64,000 nucleotides of DNA from Aeromonas schubertii (GCF_000820105.1 NZ_CDDB01000001.1:62001-126000); one strand, 5' to 3'. Shown: positions 1-9,554, counted from the first letter of the stretch. The notes: a model not told the origin generated them from the letters alone. Program-made: numbers and translations.

Positions 1-49
1 GATGCTCGAGATGAATCATGGGATGCTCCTTGGTTGAATAGACTCGGGT

Positions 50-631
50 TCACATGCCGTAGGGATAAGGGTCCCGATAGTGGCGTAGCGGCAGTAGCAG
101 CTCGCTGTAGCGCGCCAGCAGGGCGAGACTCTCGTCGATGCGACGGCGCAGGGATCGTTCGCGTTCACTCTGTGCCGACTCTGGCTGCGGATGCAGGACC
201 GAACCGACCCTGCGGACGATGAGGTGGGCGGGAATAAAGAGCAGCTTGTTGTTCTTGTTGCTGCCTTGCAGCTCAGGGATGGGATAGACGCCGTGGATGC
301 CGCTCGAGACGCTCACCAGCAGGGTTGGCTTATGGCCAACCAGAGGGACATCAGCATTCATCAGCCACTGCTTGAGCAGTGGAGAGGCCATGCCATTCCA
401 TTTTGGAGAGATCAGAATGAAGGCATCGCTCTGGGCCAGCCGGGGGACCATCGCCTGCCAGGCCTCTCCCTTGCTTGCTTCATCCTCTCCATCCCAGAAG
501 GAGATGGGATCCCGGGCGAGATCGATCCGCTCAATGTCGTGAAACCCGACCGCCTGCTCGGCTAAATACCGTGCGACACGGGCACTCTGGGCCTCTTGTC
601 GCGGACTGCCATTGATGATGGTGAGTCTCAT
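50..631 (-). CDS. NAD(P)H-dependent FMN reductase-like flavoprotein
   Basis: 193 aa protein with the flavodoxin-fold start MRLTIINGSPR (the GSPR loop binds the FMN phosphate) and the SPKWNGMASPLLKQWLMNAD segment typical of NADPH-dependent FMN reductases, which use a flavin to reduce quinones, azo compounds or free FMN in the cytosol. No signal peptide or membrane segment is visible. It is divergent from the SufR-like regulator at 768 across an AT-rich 136-bp gap, so the two may share a control region. The family is clear; the physiological substrate is not. Confidence 0.75.
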   Translation of the reverse strand: MRLTIINGSPRQEAQSARVARYLAEQAVGFHDIERIDLARDPISFWDGEDEASKGEAWQAMVPRLAQSDAFILISPKWNGMASPLLKQWLMNADVPLVGHKPTLLVSVSSGIHGVYPIPELQGSNKNNKLLFIPAHLIVRRVGSVLHPQPESAQSERERSLRRRIDESLALLARYSELLLPLRHYRDPYPYGM

Positions 632-767
632 AATAAATAAACCAAAATGTTGTTAAATTGTTTTTGTAATGTATTTGCTTTATTTAAATGGCGCAAGATA
701 AAGTAAACAAAAAAGTTTACTTAACCTCGTCGGCGGCCATAATAGGCCGACAAGGGGGAGTGAGACG

Positions 768-1388
768 ATGAAGAGCACAGAGCGGATCCTGGCACTGCTC
801 AAGCAGCAGGGACCCATGACGGCGGCGGCGCTGGCCGCTCAGTTGGAGATGACCTCAATGGGGGCGCGTCAGCATCTGCAGGCGCTGGAGGCCGACGGCA
901 TGCTCAGCTTTGAGGATCGCAGCGAAGGGCGCGGCAGGCCTGCGCGTTACTGGCGACTCACCGAGCAGGCGCAGCCCCATTTCGGGGATCGCCATGAGGA
1001 GCTGACCCTGAAGCTGATCGACTCGGTACGGGTCATCTTCGGCGAGCAGGGGATGAAGGCCTTGATTGCCCACCGCGAGGCGACCAGTGAGGCGCACTAC
1101 CGGGCGGTACTGGCCGGCGCTACGACCCTTGCCGAACGACTGGCTCGGTTGGCCGAAGAGCGCAGCCGTGAGGGCTATATGGCCGAGGTGATGCAAGAGG
1201 GGGAGATCTGGTGGTTGCTCGAGAACCACTGCCCCATCTGCGCCGCCGCCAGCCACTGTCAGAACTTCTGCCGCTCCGAGTTGGCGCTCTTCAGGAGCCT
1301 GTTGGGGGAGGGGGTGACGGTGGTGCGAGAGGAGCACATCCTGGCCGGGGCGCGCCGCTGCGCCTACCGGATCGACGCGACCGTCTGA
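768..1388 (+). CDS. SufR/DeoR-like HTH regulator with C-terminal cysteines
   Basis: 206 aa. The N-terminal winged helix (about residues 5-65: STERILALLKQQGPMTAAAL, then the GRGRPARYW wing) resembles the DeoR/ArsR-type domain of SufR-like repressors. The C-terminal part has C155, C158, C164 and C168 followed by C198 in a GARRC context, the layout by which SufR-type regulators hold an Fe-S cluster or metal. Start supported by GGGGGAGTGAGACG before the ATG. It lies divergent to a flavin reductase and may sense redox or Fe-S status. The ligand and target genes cannot be read from the sequence. Confidence 0.7.
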   Translation: MKSTERILALLKQQGPMTAAALAAQLEMTSMGARQHLQALEADGMLSFEDRSEGRGRPARYWRLTEQAQPHFGDRHEELTLKLIDSVRVIFGEQGMKALIAHREATSEAHYRAVLAGATTLAERLARLAEERSREGYMAEVMQEGEIWWLLENHCPICAAASHCQNFCRSELALFRSLLGEGVTVVREEHILAGARRCAYRIDATV

Positions 1389-1394
1389 CGGTCA

Positions 1395-1412
1395 AGGGGC
1401 CATCAGGCCCCT
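1395..1412 (+). terminator. Hairpin after the SufR-like regulator
   Basis: AGGGGCC-ATCA-GGCCCCT, a 7-bp perfect stem with a 4-nt loop, 7 nt after the stop codon at 1388. The downstream GTCTGTT is only weakly T-rich, so termination may be partial. Confidence 0.5.
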
Positions 1413-1463
1413 GTCTGTTATGCCCTTCGCCGCCGGTGAGGGGGCGCCGATTATCTCCCACAC

Positions 1464-1644
1464 CGAGAAGAGGGCCCGATGGCCCTCTTGTACGCTTAGC
1501 CAGCCAGTCGCTCGCGGGCGTTGGCCAGGGTGTTGTCGGTGATGTGATCCCTGAAGCGAGAAGAGGGCCCGATGGCCCTCTTGTGCACTTAGCCTGCCAG
1601 CAGCTCGCGGGCGTTGGCCAGGGTGTTGTCGGTGATGTGATCCC
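1464..1644. repeat. 88-bp tandem duplication of the recN 3' end
   Basis: Positions 1464-1551 and 1557-1644 are two near-identical 88-bp copies separated by 5 bp. Each holds the hairpin AGAGGGCC-CGAT-GGCCCTCT, a reverse-strand TAA and the last codons of recN (ITDNTLANARE...). Copy 1557-1644 is the functional gene end. The outer copy differs at several bases around the stop and would encode ...ANARERLAG instead of ...ANARELLAG. The differences suggest that the duplication is not recent. Confidence 0.85.
1561..1582 (-). terminator. Hairpin after recN (possibly bidirectional)
   Basis: AAGAGGGCC-CGAT-GGCCCTCTT, a 9-bp stem just past the recN TAA at 1589-1591. There is no long T-run on the minus strand. 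A second copy of the same hairpin lies at about 1469-1490 within the duplicated block. Confidence 0.5.
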
Positions 1645-3259
1645 CCCCGAGCAGACGGGCCAGCTCGTTGAGTCGGTCCCGCTGGGCCAGGGGCTGCATG
1701 CGGGTTTCCGTGGTGTGGCCGTCGGTGTGCTTGCTCACCACCATGTGCTGGTGCCCGTTGCCGGCCACCTGAGGCAGGTGAGTCACGACCAGCACCTGGG
1801 TCGATTCCCCGAGCTGGCGCAGCAGGCGCCCCACCACGGCGGCGGTGGGGCCGCTGATCCCCACGTCCACCTCGTCGAAGATCAGGGTGGGGGTAGCCAT
1901 CTGGCGAGCACTGATCACCACCAGCGCCAGGCTGATGCGCGACAGCTCACCACCCGAGGCAACCTTGCCGAGGGGTTGCAGCGGCTGTCCCGGGTTGGTG
2001 GTGACCATAAACTCGATCCGGTCGATGCCAAGGGGCGAGAGACTCTGCCCCCGATCGGCGATCACCTCGATGGCAAACTGGCCCTGGGGCATGGCCAGCT
2101 CGGCCATGCTCTCGCTGACCCGGCCGGCCAACGCCTCGGCGTGACGGCGACGGCTTTGGCTCAGCGCCTCGGCGGCGGTGAGGAAGGCCTCGCGCGCCTC
2201 GGCGAGCTCAGTCTCCATCCCCTCGAGACGCGCCTCGTCGGAGCCGATGCGATGCAGCTCTTCGGTCAGCCCCTGATGATGCAGGGCCAGTTCGGCCGGT
2301 TTGACATGGTGTTTGCGGGCCAGCGAGATGGCCCGCGACAGGCGGCTCTCGAGCTCGATGAAACGCTGGGGATCGAGTTCGAGATTGTCCAGATAGCCGC
2401 GCAGCTCCCCATGGCTCTCTTGCACCTGGATGAGCGCCTCATTGAGCATCTCGAGCACAGGGGTGAGGCGGGAGTCCATGCCGACCAGCCCTTCGGTCTT
2501 GTCGATGGCGACCTGCAGCAGGCTGGTGATGGTGGTGTCGTCGTTCTCGTAGAGCAGATCGATGCAGCTGCCGCACTCTTGCATCAGCTCGGTGCCGTTG
2601 GCCAGGCGCTGGTGCTCCTCTTCTACTTCCTCGAACTCGCCGGGTTGCAGGGCAAACTCGTCGAGTTCCTGCACCTGATACTCGAGCAGCTGGCGACGAG
2701 CCTCGCGCTGCTGCTGCTCGGCCTTGAGGCGGACCAGCTCGTTTTGCAGCTGGCGCCAGCGCTGGTAGTGCTCGCGCACCTCACCGAGGAGCAGGGTATG
2801 GCCGGCGTAACCGTCGAGCAGGGCAAGCTGATAGTCGGGGCGTAGTAACAGCTGGTGGGCGTGCTGGCCGTGCACGTTCACCAGCAGCTGGCCCAGGCTC
2901 TTGAGCTGGGCCAGGGGCACAGGCACGCCGTTGATATAGCTGCGTGAACGCCCCTCGGCCGAGACCACCCGGCGCACTATGCACTCTTCTCTCTCTTCGC
3001 TTTCCAGCTCGTTGCTGGTGAGCCAGCCGCGGGCGGCGGGGTTGCCGGCAAGCAGGAAACGGGCGCTCACCTCGGCCTTGTCGCAACCGGGGCGCACCAT
3101 GCTGGCCTCGGCCCGCTCGCCCAGGCACAGGCCCAGGGCATCGATGGCAATGGATTTGCCCGCACCGGTTTCACCCGTGATACAGGTCATGCCCGACTGG
3201 AGATCGAGCTCGAGGAACTTGACGATGGCGAAGTTGGTAATGGTGAGCTGTGCCAGCAT
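1589..3259 (-). CDS. recN: DNA repair protein RecN
   Basis: 556 aa SMC-like ATPase that acts in recombinational repair of double-strand breaks. Walker A is GETGAGKS at residues 29-36. The Q-loop/coiled-coil middle is rich in Leu, Glu and Arg, and the Walker B/D-loop region LIFDEVDVGISG is near the C-terminus. An in-frame ATG at 3286 would add nine residues, but the family start MLAQLTITNFAIV maps to 3259, giving the usual length (E. coli about 553). Two LexA boxes directly upstream make it an SOS gene. nadK lies upstream on the same strand but is separated by a terminator. The last 18 codons are duplicated downstream. Confidence 0.97.
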   Translation of the reverse strand: MLAQLTITNFAIVKFLELDLQSGMTCITGETGAGKSIAIDALGLCLGERAEASMVRPGCDKAEVSARFLLAGNPAARGWLTSNELESEEREECIVRRVVSAEGRSRSYINGVPVPLAQLKSLGQLLVNVHGQHAHQLLLRPDYQLALLDGYAGHTLLLGEVREHYQRWRQLQNELVRLKAEQQQREARRQLLEYQVQELDEFALQPGEFEEVEEEHQRLANGTELMQECGSCIDLLYENDDTTITSLLQVAIDKTEGLVGMDSRLTPVLEMLNEALIQVQESHGELRGYLDNLELDPQRFIELESRLSRAISLARKHHVKPAELALHHQGLTEELHRIGSDEARLEGMETELAEAREAFLTAAEALSQSRRRHAEALAGRVSESMAELAMPQGQFAIEVIADRGQSLSPLGIDRIEFMVTTNPGQPLQPLGKVASGGELSRISLALVVISARQMATPTLIFDEVDVGISGPTAAVVGRLLRQLGESTQVLVVTHLPQVAGNGHQHMVVSKHTDGHTTETRMQPLAQRDRLNELARLLGGDHITDNTLANARELLAG

Positions 3260-3286
3260 GGTCGCGCGTCCTGTAAGGCCATACAT

Positions 3287-3306
3287 TACTGTTTATGTAT
3301 CCAGTA
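3287..3306 (-). promoter_or_regulatory. LexA box 1 (recN promoter)
   Basis: TACTGTTTATGTATCCAGTA matches the gammaproteobacterial SOS consensus CTGT-N8-ACAG with one mismatch in the second half (CCAG). It is centred about 40 bp before the recN start. Confidence 0.8.
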
Positions 3307-3308
3307 TA

Positions 3309-3328
3309 TACTGGTTTTACATACAGTA
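3309..3328 (-). promoter_or_regulatory. LexA box 2 (recN promoter)
   Basis: TACTGGTTTTACATACAGTA, also one mismatch (CTGG) from CTGT-N8-ACAG, lies 2 bp from box 1 as its near mirror image. Paired LexA sites are known for recN in enterobacteria and give tight repression with strong induction. Confidence 0.8.
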
Positions 3329-3351
3329 AAGATGCCGGGCCGAGGATCTCG

Positions 3352-3373
3352 AAAAACGGCCCGCACAGGGCCG
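3352..3373 (-). terminator. Intrinsic terminator of nadK
   Basis: Read on the minus strand: CGGCCC-TGTGC-GGGCCG followed by TTTTT, a 6-bp GC stem with a U-tract, 27 nt past the nadK stop. It separates nadK from the SOS-controlled recN. Confidence 0.8.
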
Positions 3374-3399
3374 AATGACACGGGGCCAGAAGGGCAGGG

Positions 3400-4287
3400 T
3401 TAGAAGAGCTTGCTGCCCCAGCCGAGCTTGTTGCGCAGCACGTGGAAGTAGCTGTAATCGAGGGGATGCACCAGCTTGAGCTGGTGGTGGCTCTTCTTGA
3501 TGATGATCTCGTCGCCCGGGTGCACCGCCAGGGTGATCTGGCCGTCGCAGCTCACCTGCATGGCGTCGTCCTGGTTGTCGGGAGAGACCAGCAGGCGCAC
3601 CTCGCAGTCGGCGTCCAGCACGATGGGGCGGCTGCTCAGGGTGTGCGGAAACATGGGCACCAGCGTGATGGCGCTGAGCTTGGGGGTGAGGATGGCGCCG
3701 CCGGCCGAGAGGGAATAGGCGGTGGAGCCGGTCGGGGTCGCCACGATAAGTCCGTCCGAGCGCTGACTGTACATGAAGCTGCCATCGATGTAGACCTCGA
3801 ACTCGATCATGTGGGCGATCTTGCCCGGGTGCAGCACCGCCTCGTTGACGGCGAGGTTGCTCGCCTTGCGCTCCCCGTGGCGATAGACGGAGGCCTCCAG
3901 CAAGAAGCGCTGCTCGCTCTTGAAGTGGCCCGAGAGCACCTGCTCGAGGGGCACCAGATAGTCTTGCGGCGAGAGATCGGTGAGAAAGCCGAGGTTGCCC
4001 CGGTTGACGCCGATCACCGCCACGTCGAAGCGCGACAGGACCCGCGCCGCCCCCAGCATGTTGCCGTCGCCGCCCACCACGATGGCGAGATCGGCGCGCT
4101 CCCCGAGCTGCACCAGATCGACGATGGACTCATTGTCTGCGACGCCGAGGGCCTGTGCCACCCGGCTCTCGACCAGCACGGTGAAGCCGCGTTGGGTCAG
4201 GTAGTCGTGCAGTCCTTTGAGGGTCTGATTGGCGCCGTTGTGATGGGGTTTGCCGATGAGGCCTATGGTCTTGAACGGAGAATTCAT
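3400..4287 (-). CDS. nadK: NAD kinase
   Basis: 295 aa cytosolic enzyme that phosphorylates NAD to NADP with ATP. The GGDGN catalytic motif is at residues 72-76, followed by [10 protein letters not shown] and, further on, the [14 protein letters not shown] signature of the family. Length agrees with E. coli NadK (292 aa). It is divergent from grpE with about 160 bp between them, an arrangement common in this order of bacteria, and ends at a good terminator before recN. Confidence 0.97.
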   Translation of the reverse strand: MNSPFKTIGLIGKPHHNGANQTLKGLHDYLTQRGFTVLVESRVAQALGVADNESIVDLVQLGERADLAIVVGGDGNMLGAARVLSRFDVAVIGVNRGNLGFLTDLSPQDYLVPLEQVLSGHFKSEQRFLLEASVYRHGERKASNLAVNEAVLHPGKIAHMIEFEVYIDGSFMYSQRSDGLIVATPTGSTAYSLSAGGAILTPKLSAITLVPMFPHTLSSRPIVLDADCEVRLLVSPDNQDDAMQVSCDGQITLAVHPGDEIIIKKSHHQLKLVHPLDYSYFHVLRNKLGWGSKLF

Positions 4288-4377
4288 GGTTTGCGTCGTA
4301 TGTCGCCCGTGATGGGGCGAGTATACCGCGTTTGCCCCGCTTTTCTGCTGCTATATAGCCAAACCGGCGCATGCCCT

Positions 4378-4403
4378 CTTGAAAGCCGGTTCGTCGTCCC
4401 CAT
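4378..4403 (+). promoter_or_regulatory. Sigma-32 (heat-shock) promoter of grpE
   Basis: CTTGAA at 4378-4383 and CCCCAT at 4398-4403 with a 14-nt spacer exactly fit the RpoH consensus. The element lies 43 bp before the grpE ATG. Confidence 0.85.
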
Positions 4404-4445
4404 AATAGCCCCACGTAAAGAAGTTACCTGTAATTTGGAGATGTC

Positions 4446-5018
4446 ATGAACCACGAAGAGCAGAAGGTCGAACAGGTGGAAGGGCTGGAAGATCACGTCG
4501 AGCAGCCCGATGTGGACAGCGAACTGACCCCGGAGCAGGCACGCATTGCCGAGCTGGAGGCCCAGCTCGAGGCTGCCACTGCCGCCGCGGCCGACGAGCG
4601 GGATCGTGCGGTTCGCGCCGTCGCCGAGATGGAGAACCTGCGTCGCCGCGCCGCCCAGGACGTGGAGAAGGCGCACAAGTTCGCCCTCGAGAAGTTTGCC
4701 GCTGAGCTGCTGCCCGTCATGGACAACCTGGAGCGCGCCATCGAGCTGGCCGACAAGGAGAACGAGGCCCTCAAGCCGATGGTGGAAGGGGTTGAGCTGA
4801 CCCTCAAATCCATGCAAAACGGCGTGGCCAAATTTGGTCTGGTGGCGGTGGATCCCACCAACCAGCCGTTCGATCCCAACGCCCATCAGGCCATGAGCCT
4901 GGTGCCGAGCGCCGATGTCGCCCCCAACACCGTCATCGCCGTGATGCAGAAGGGCTATGAGCTCAACGGCCGCGTCATTCGTCCGGCCATGGTGATGGTC
5001 TCCAAGGCCGTCGACTGA
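4446..5018 (+). CDS. grpE: Nucleotide exchange factor GrpE
   Basis: 190 aa co-chaperone that releases ADP from DnaK. An acidic disordered head is followed by a long charged coiled coil (about residues 20-115, including [20 protein letters not shown]) and the C-terminal beta-wing ending in [18 protein letters not shown], the GrpE signature. It is preceded by a sigma-32 promoter and followed by an intrinsic terminator, so it is probably its own transcription unit just ahead of dnaK. Confidence 0.96.
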   Translation: MNHEEQKVEQVEGLEDHVEQPDVDSELTPEQARIAELEAQLEAATAAAADERDRAVRAVAEMENLRRRAAQDVEKAHKFALEKFAAELLPVMDNLERAIELADKENEALKPMVEGVELTLKSMQNGVAKFGLVAVDPTNQPFDPNAHQAMSLVPSADVAPNTVIAVMQKGYELNGRVIRPAMVMVSKAVD

Positions 5019-5036
5019 GTCGTCCGGCCGGGAGTG

Positions 5037-5060
5037 AGCCCGCCCCGTGGCGGGCTTTTT
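5037..5060 (+). terminator. Terminator of grpE
   Basis: AGCCCGCC-CCGT-GGCGGGCT followed by TTTT: an 8-bp GC stem with a U-tract, 19 nt after the grpE stop codon. Confidence 0.9.
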
Positions 5061-5084
5061 GTTGATTTTTTTTAAGGCCTACCC

Positions 5085-5110
5085 CTTGAAGGGTCGATCC
5101 TGACCCCCAT
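5085..5110 (+). promoter_or_regulatory. Sigma-32 promoter P1 of dnaK
   Basis: CTTGAA (5085-5090), 14-nt spacer, CCCCAT (5105-5110): a full RpoH match upstream of dnaK. Confidence 0.85.
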
Positions 5111-5169
5111 ATAGGATTCAAGCCTGCGGCGGGAGTGGCCGGGGCGGTCGGGAAATTTATCGCCGACCC

Positions 5170-5196
5170 CTTGAAAGCCAGTGGGGGCGACCCTAT
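5170..5196 (+). promoter_or_regulatory. Sigma-32 promoter P2 of dnaK
   Basis: CTTGAA (5170-5175), 15-nt spacer, CCCTAT (5191-5196): one mismatch in the -10 element, 70 bp before the dnaK ATG. Tandem heat-shock promoters before dnaK are usual. Confidence 0.7.
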
Positions 5197-5265
5197 CTAG
5201 CCGTTAACGAGACATAAAGGCAGGTTTGCCTGCCACATCAGTTGAAGCATTTGGAGATTCGTCAA

Positions 5266-7194
5266 ATGGGTAAAATCATCGGTATTGACCTGGGTACTAC
5301 CAACTCTTGCGTAGCCATCCTCGATGGCGACCACGCTCGCGTGATCGAGAACGCCGAGGGTGACCGTACTACTCCGTCCATCATTGCCTATGCCGATGAC
5401 GGCGAAATCCTGGTCGGTCAGCCTGCCAAGCGTCAGGCCGTCACCAACCCGAAAAACACCCTGTTCGCCATCAAGCGTCTGATCGGTCGTCGTTTCGAAG
5501 ACGATGAAGTGCAGCGTGATCTCGAGATCATGCCGTACGCCATCGCCAAGGCCGACAACGGTGACGCCTGGGTTGAGGTGAAGGGCAAGAAGATGGCCCC
5601 TCCGCAGATCTCTGCCGAGGTGCTGAAAAAGATGAAGAAGACCGCCGAAGACTTCCTCGGTGAGCCGGTGACCGAAGCCGTTATCACTGTGCCGGCTTAC
5701 TTCAACGACGCCCAGCGTCAGGCCACCAAGGACGCCGGTCGCATCGCCGGTCTGGAAGTGAAGCGTATCATCAACGAGCCGACCGCGGCCGCGTTCGCCT
5801 ATGGCGTGAACAAGGTCAAGGGCGAGCGCAAGATCGCCGTCTATGACCTGGGTGGTGGTACCTTCGATATCTCCATCATCGAGATCGATGAAGTGGAAGG
5901 CGAGACCACCTTCGAAGTACTGGCCACCAACGGTAACACCCACCTGGGCGGCGAAGACTTCGACAACCGCATGATCAACTACCTGGTTGACGAGTTCAAA
6001 CGTGAGCAAGGCATTGACCTGCGCAACGACCAGCTGGCCCTGCAGCGCCTGAAAGACGCCGCCGAGAAGGCCAAGATCGAGCTCTCCTCTGCCCAGCAGA
6101 CCGACGTCAACCTGCCGTACATCACCGCCGATGCCACCGGTCCCAAGCACATGAACATCAAGGTGACCCGCGCCAAGCTGGAAGCCCTGGTAGAAGACAT
6201 GGTGAAGGACTCCCTGGAGCCGGTTCGCGTTGCCCTGAAAGACGCAGGCCTGTCTGTTGGCGAGATCGACGACGTGATCCTGGTGGGCGGTCAGACCCGT
6301 ATGCCGCTGGTTCAGAAGACAGTGGCCGAGTTCTTCGGCAAAGAGCCGCGCAAAGACGTCAACCCTGACGAAGCCGTGGCCATGGGTGCTGCCATCCAGG
6401 GCGCCGTACTCTCTGGCGAGAAGACCGACGTACTGCTGCTGGACGTGACTCCGCTCTCTCTGGGTATCGAGACCATGGGTGGCGTGATGACCGCGCTCAT
6501 CGAGAAGAACACCACCATCCCGACCAAGAAGTCCCAGGTGTTCTCCACCGCCGAAGATAACCAGTCTGCCGTGACCATTCACGTGCTGCAGGGTGAGCGC
6601 AAGCGCGCCGGTGACAACAAGTCCCTCGGCCAGTTCAACCTGGAAGGCATCCGTCCGGCGCCCCGTGGCCTGCCGCAGATCGAAGTGACCTTCGACATCG
6701 ACGCCAACGGCATCCTGCACGTCTCCGCCAAGGACAAAGAGACCAACAAGGAGCAGAAGATCACCATCCAGGCTTCCTCCGGTCTGTCCGATGCCGAGAT
6801 CGAGCGCATGGTTCGCGAGGCCGAAGCCAACGCGGCCGAGGACAAGAAGTTCGAAGAGCTGATCCACGCCCGCAACCAGGCCGATGGTCTGCTCCACTCC
6901 GTGCGCAAGCAGGTTACCGAAGCCGGTGAAGCCCTGCCGGCCGACGACAAGAGCAAGATCGAAGCCGCGCTGTCCGAGCTGGAAGCGGCTATCAAGGGCG
7001 ACGACAAGGCCGCTATCGAGGCCAAACAGCAGGCTCTGCTGGAAGTCTCCCAGAAGCTGATGGAGATCGCTCAGCAGCAAGCCCAGGCCCAGCAGGGTGG
7101 CGAGGCCGGTGCCGGCCAGCAGCAGTCCTCTGCCAAGGCTGACGATGACGTGGTCGACGCCGAGTTCGAAGAAGTGAAGGACGACAAGAAGTAA
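5266..7194 (+). CDS. dnaK: Hsp70 chaperone DnaK
   Basis: 642 aa (E. coli 638). Start set at [14 protein letters not shown], with GGAG in TTGGAGATTC as ribosome site; an upstream in-frame codon would add eight non-conserved residues. The N-terminal ATPase domain (about 1-385) shows IDLGTTNS, the YDLGGGTFD phosphate loop and the VGGQTRMP adenosine motif. The [11 protein letters not shown] linker precedes the substrate-binding domain and helical lid, and the protein ends in the typical [10 protein letters not shown] tail. It works with GrpE and DnaJ encoded on either side. Confidence 0.99.
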   Translation: MGKIIGIDLGTTNSCVAILDGDHARVIENAEGDRTTPSIIAYADDGEILVGQPAKRQAVTNPKNTLFAIKRLIGRRFEDDEVQRDLEIMPYAIAKADNGDAWVEVKGKKMAPPQISAEVLKKMKKTAEDFLGEPVTEAVITVPAYFNDAQRQATKDAGRIAGLEVKRIINEPTAAAFAYGVNKVKGERKIAVYDLGGGTFDISIIEIDEVEGETTFEVLATNGNTHLGGEDFDNRMINYLVDEFKREQGIDLRNDQLALQRLKDAAEKAKIELSSAQQTDVNLPYITADATGPKHMNIKVTRAKLEALVEDMVKDSLEPVRVALKDAGLSVGEIDDVILVGGQTRMPLVQKTVAEFFGKEPRKDVNPDEAVAMGAAIQGAVLSGEKTDVLLLDVTPLSLGIETMGGVMTALIEKNTTIPTKKSQVFSTAEDNQSAVTIHVLQGERKRAGDNKSLGQFNLEGIRPAPRGLPQIEVTFDIDANGILHVSAKDKETNKEQKITIQASSGLSDAEIERMVREAEANAAEDKKFEELIHARNQADGLLHSVRKQVTEAGEALPADDKSKIEAALSELEAAIKGDDKAAIEAKQQALLEVSQKLMEIAQQQAQAQQGGEAGAGQQQSSAKADDDVVDAEFEEVKDDKK

Positions 7195-7258
7195 TTGTCC
7201 CGGCGGGTCGGCAACGGCCCGCAGGGTGCGCCCCTGAGTGCACTGTCCATGAATTCAC

Positions 7259-7280
7259 GGGCGTTGGGAGACCAACGCCC
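7259..7280 (+). other. dnaK-dnaJ intergenic hairpin
   Basis: GGGCGTTGG-GAGA-CCAACGCCC, a perfect 9-bp stem with a GNRA-type GAGA tetraloop and no T-tract, 35 nt before dnaJ. It may attenuate read-through or protect the dnaK 3' end, which would help explain a lower DnaJ than DnaK output (inference). Confidence 0.6.
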
Positions 7281-7315
7281 GTCTGCATAAATGCTGATAT
7301 AGCAACAGGATGAGT

Positions 7316-8452
7316 ATGTCGAAGCGCGATTACTACGAAGTGCTGGGTGTGGCCAAAGGCGCCGACGAGCGCGAGATCAAGAAGGCCTACAAGCGCCTGG
7401 CCATGAAGTACCACCCGGACCGCAACCAGGGTGACGCGGAGGCCGAGGAGAAGTTCAAGGAGGTCAAAGAGGCCTACGAGATCCTGACCGACGCCGAGAA
7501 GCGGGCCCGTTATGACCAGTTTGGCCATGCCGGGGTCGACCCCAACATGGGTGGCGGACACGGTGGCTTTGGCGGCGGTGCCGACTTTGGCGACATCTTC
7601 GGCGACGTGTTTGGCGACATCTTCGGTGGCGGACGTGGTGGTCGACGTGGCCCGGCCCGCGGTGCCGACCTGCGCTACAACATGGAGCTGACTCTGGAGG
7701 AGGCCGTGCGCGGCGTCTCCAAGGAGATCAAGATCCCGACCCACGTGCACTGCGAGCAGTGCAACGGCACCGGCGCCAAGAGCAGCGCCGACGTTAAGAC
7801 CTGCCCCACCTGCCACGGCTCCGGCCAGGTGCAGATGCGCCAGGGCTTCTTCGCGGTGCAGCAACCCTGCCCCCACTGCCACGGACGCGGCAAGATCATC
7901 GCCATCCCCTGCGGCAAGTGCCACGGCGAGGGTCGCTATCAGCGCACCAAGACCCTGTCGGTCAAGATCCCGGCGGGTGTCGACACCGGCGATCGTATCC
8001 GTCTCTCCGGCGAAGGTGAAGCGGGCGAGACCGGCGCGCCGAACGGGGATCTCTACGTGCAGGTGCACGTGCGCGAGCACGAGATCTTCGAGCGCGATGG
8101 CAACAACCTCTACTGCGAGGTGCCGATCAGCTTCACCGCGGCGGCCTTGGGCGGCGAGATAGAAGTGCCGACCCTGGACGGCCGGGTCAAGCTCAAGATC
8201 ACTCCTGAGACCCAGACCGGCAAGATGTACCGGATGCGCGGCAAGGGCGTGAAATCGGTGCGCTCCGGCCAGATTGGCGATCTCATGTGCAAGGTGGTGG
8301 TCGAGACCCCGGTCAACCTCACCGAGGAGCAAAAAGAGCTGCTGCGTCAGCTGGACAACTCCTTCAGCGGGGCGGCGGCCAAGACCCACAAGCCCAAGTC
8401 CGAGGGCTTCTTCGAAGGGGTGAAACGCTTCTTCGACGATCTGACCAACTGA
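7316..8452 (+). CDS. dnaJ: Hsp40 co-chaperone DnaJ
   Basis: 378 aa. The J domain (1-70) carries the HPD triad at 33-35. A Gly/Phe-rich segment follows, then four zinc repeats ([32 protein letters not shown]) and the C-terminal client-binding domain. Two ATGs lie 6 nt apart at 7310 and 7316. The second gives the family start [11 protein letters not shown] and a proper distance from the AGGA of CAACAGGATGAGT. It stimulates DnaK ATPase and follows dnaK in the same direction. Confidence 0.97.
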   Translation: MSKRDYYEVLGVAKGADEREIKKAYKRLAMKYHPDRNQGDAEAEEKFKEVKEAYEILTDAEKRARYDQFGHAGVDPNMGGGHGGFGGGADFGDIFGDVFGDIFGGGRGGRRGPARGADLRYNMELTLEEAVRGVSKEIKIPTHVHCEQCNGTGAKSSADVKTCPTCHGSGQVQMRQGFFAVQQPCPHCHGRGKIIAIPCGKCHGEGRYQRTKTLSVKIPAGVDTGDRIRLSGEGEAGETGAPNGDLYVQVHVREHEIFERDGNNLYCEVPISFTAAALGGEIEVPTLDGRVKLKITPETQTGKMYRMRGKGVKSVRSGQIGDLMCKVVVETPVNLTEEQKELLRQLDNSFSGAAAKTHKPKSEGFFEGVKRFFDDLTN

Positions 8453-8463
8453 CGGGTCATCCA

Positions 8464-8495
8464 CAACGCCGGCTTTCGCCGGCGTTGTTCTTTCT
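8464..8495 (+). terminator. Terminator of dnaJ
   Basis: CAACGCCGGC-TTTC-GCCGGCGTTG followed by TTCTTTCT: a 10-bp stem with a pyrimidine tail, 12 nt after the stop. Confidence 0.85.
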
Positions 8496-8665
8496 GCCGG
8501 GGCAGGCGTGACCCTGTGCCGTGTCTGGGCCGGCTGCCCATTGAGAGCAAGGGCGACCCCCCTGATTGCCCCCTTGCCACCACATTTTCTTACAAAATAA
8601 CCGACCGGCGATGGCGCCATCTTGGGTTAAAAGGAGTCCCTGTTACCCCACACGGAGTGGTTGTT

Positions 8666-9550
8666 ATGAACCGCAAACGTCGCGCCGCCCTCTTGTCGGT
8701 CTGTTCCAACAGCGTGCTGATCGTCGCCAAGCTGGCCGTCGGCCTGCTCACCGGGGCGGTCAGCATCATCTCGGAGGCGATCCACTCGGCCATGGATCTG
8801 GTGGCCTCCCTCATCGCCTTCTTTTCGGTGTCGCGCTCCGACGCGCCCCCCGATGCCTGTCACCCCTATGGACATGACAAGATAGAAAACATCTCCGGCG
8901 TCATCGAGGCGCTGTTGATCCTGGCCGCCTCGCTCTGGATCCTGTTGGAGGCGGGGTCCAGGCTGTTTGCTCCCGAGCCGCTGACAGGCCCAGGCTGGGG
9001 TGTGCTGGTGATGGGGGGCTCGGCCCTGGTTAACGTGTTGGTCTCCCGTCACCTCTATCGGGTCGCCCGGGAGGAGGAGTCCCTGGCCCTCGAGGCCGAT
9101 GCCTTGCACCTGAAGGCCGATGTGCTGACCTCTCTCGGGGTGGCGACGGGGCTGCTGCTTATCTGGGGTGGCATGGTACTGGGTTGGGATCTGGCCCGCC
9201 TGGACCCCCTGGTCGCCATCGGCGTGGCCCTGTTCATCCTCAAGGAGGCCGCCGAGCTTTTGGCCCGGGCCCTGCGTGGTCTGCTCGATCACCGAATGGA
9301 GGAGGGGGAGCTCGATTCACTCGAGGCATTGCTACGGGAGCGTTGCCCCCGGGGCACCGGCTATCACGACCTGCGCAGCCGACAGTCCGGTCGTCGCCGC
9401 CATATCGACTTCCACCTGACGGTGCCGCCGGCCATGACGGTGGATCGCGCTCATGCCCTGTGTGACGAGCTGGAGGAGGCGATCCTGGGGCTGCTGCCCC
9501 ATGCGGTGGTGCTTATTCATGTGGAGCCTGATGGCGTACACCCGTTATAA
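8666..9550 (+). CDS. Cation diffusion facilitator family transporter
   Basis: 294 aa inner-membrane protein with about six hydrophobic segments. The metal site HxxxD is at H40/D44 in TM2 (EAIHSAMDL), with a second HxxxD in TM5 (ALHLKADVLTS) and the HPYGHDKIENISG loop typical of this family. The C-terminal cytosolic domain (FHLTVPPAMTVDRAHALCDE...VLIHVEPD) is the usual dimerisation/metal-sensing part. It exports a divalent metal (Zn, Fe, Cd or similar) by proton exchange; the metal cannot be told. Start at 8666 with CACGGAG upstream; the longer reading begins in non-conserved sequence. Confidence 0.85.
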   Translation: MNRKRRAALLSVCSNSVLIVAKLAVGLLTGAVSIISEAIHSAMDLVASLIAFFSVSRSDAPPDACHPYGHDKIENISGVIEALLILAASLWILLEAGSRLFAPEPLTGPGWGVLVMGGSALVNVLVSRHLYRVAREEESLALEADALHLKADVLTSLGVATGLLLIWGGMVLGWDLARLDPLVAIGVALFILKEAAELLARALRGLLDHRMEEGELDSLEALLRERCPRGTGYHDLRSRQSGRRRHIDFHLTVPPAMTVDRAHALCDELEEAILGLLPHAVVLIHVEPDGVHPL

Positions 9551-9554
9551 CAGA

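Noticed and set aside
1464-1551. Outer recN-like 3' copy as a separate small gene
   Set aside because: Only about 18 codons with no start or ribosome site; it is a remnant of the tandem duplication.
5197-7080. 627-aa reading frame on the minus strand opposite dnaK
   Set aside because: It is a frame shadow of dnaK; GC-rich coding sequence with strong codon bias gives long antisense frames, and no family motif is visible.
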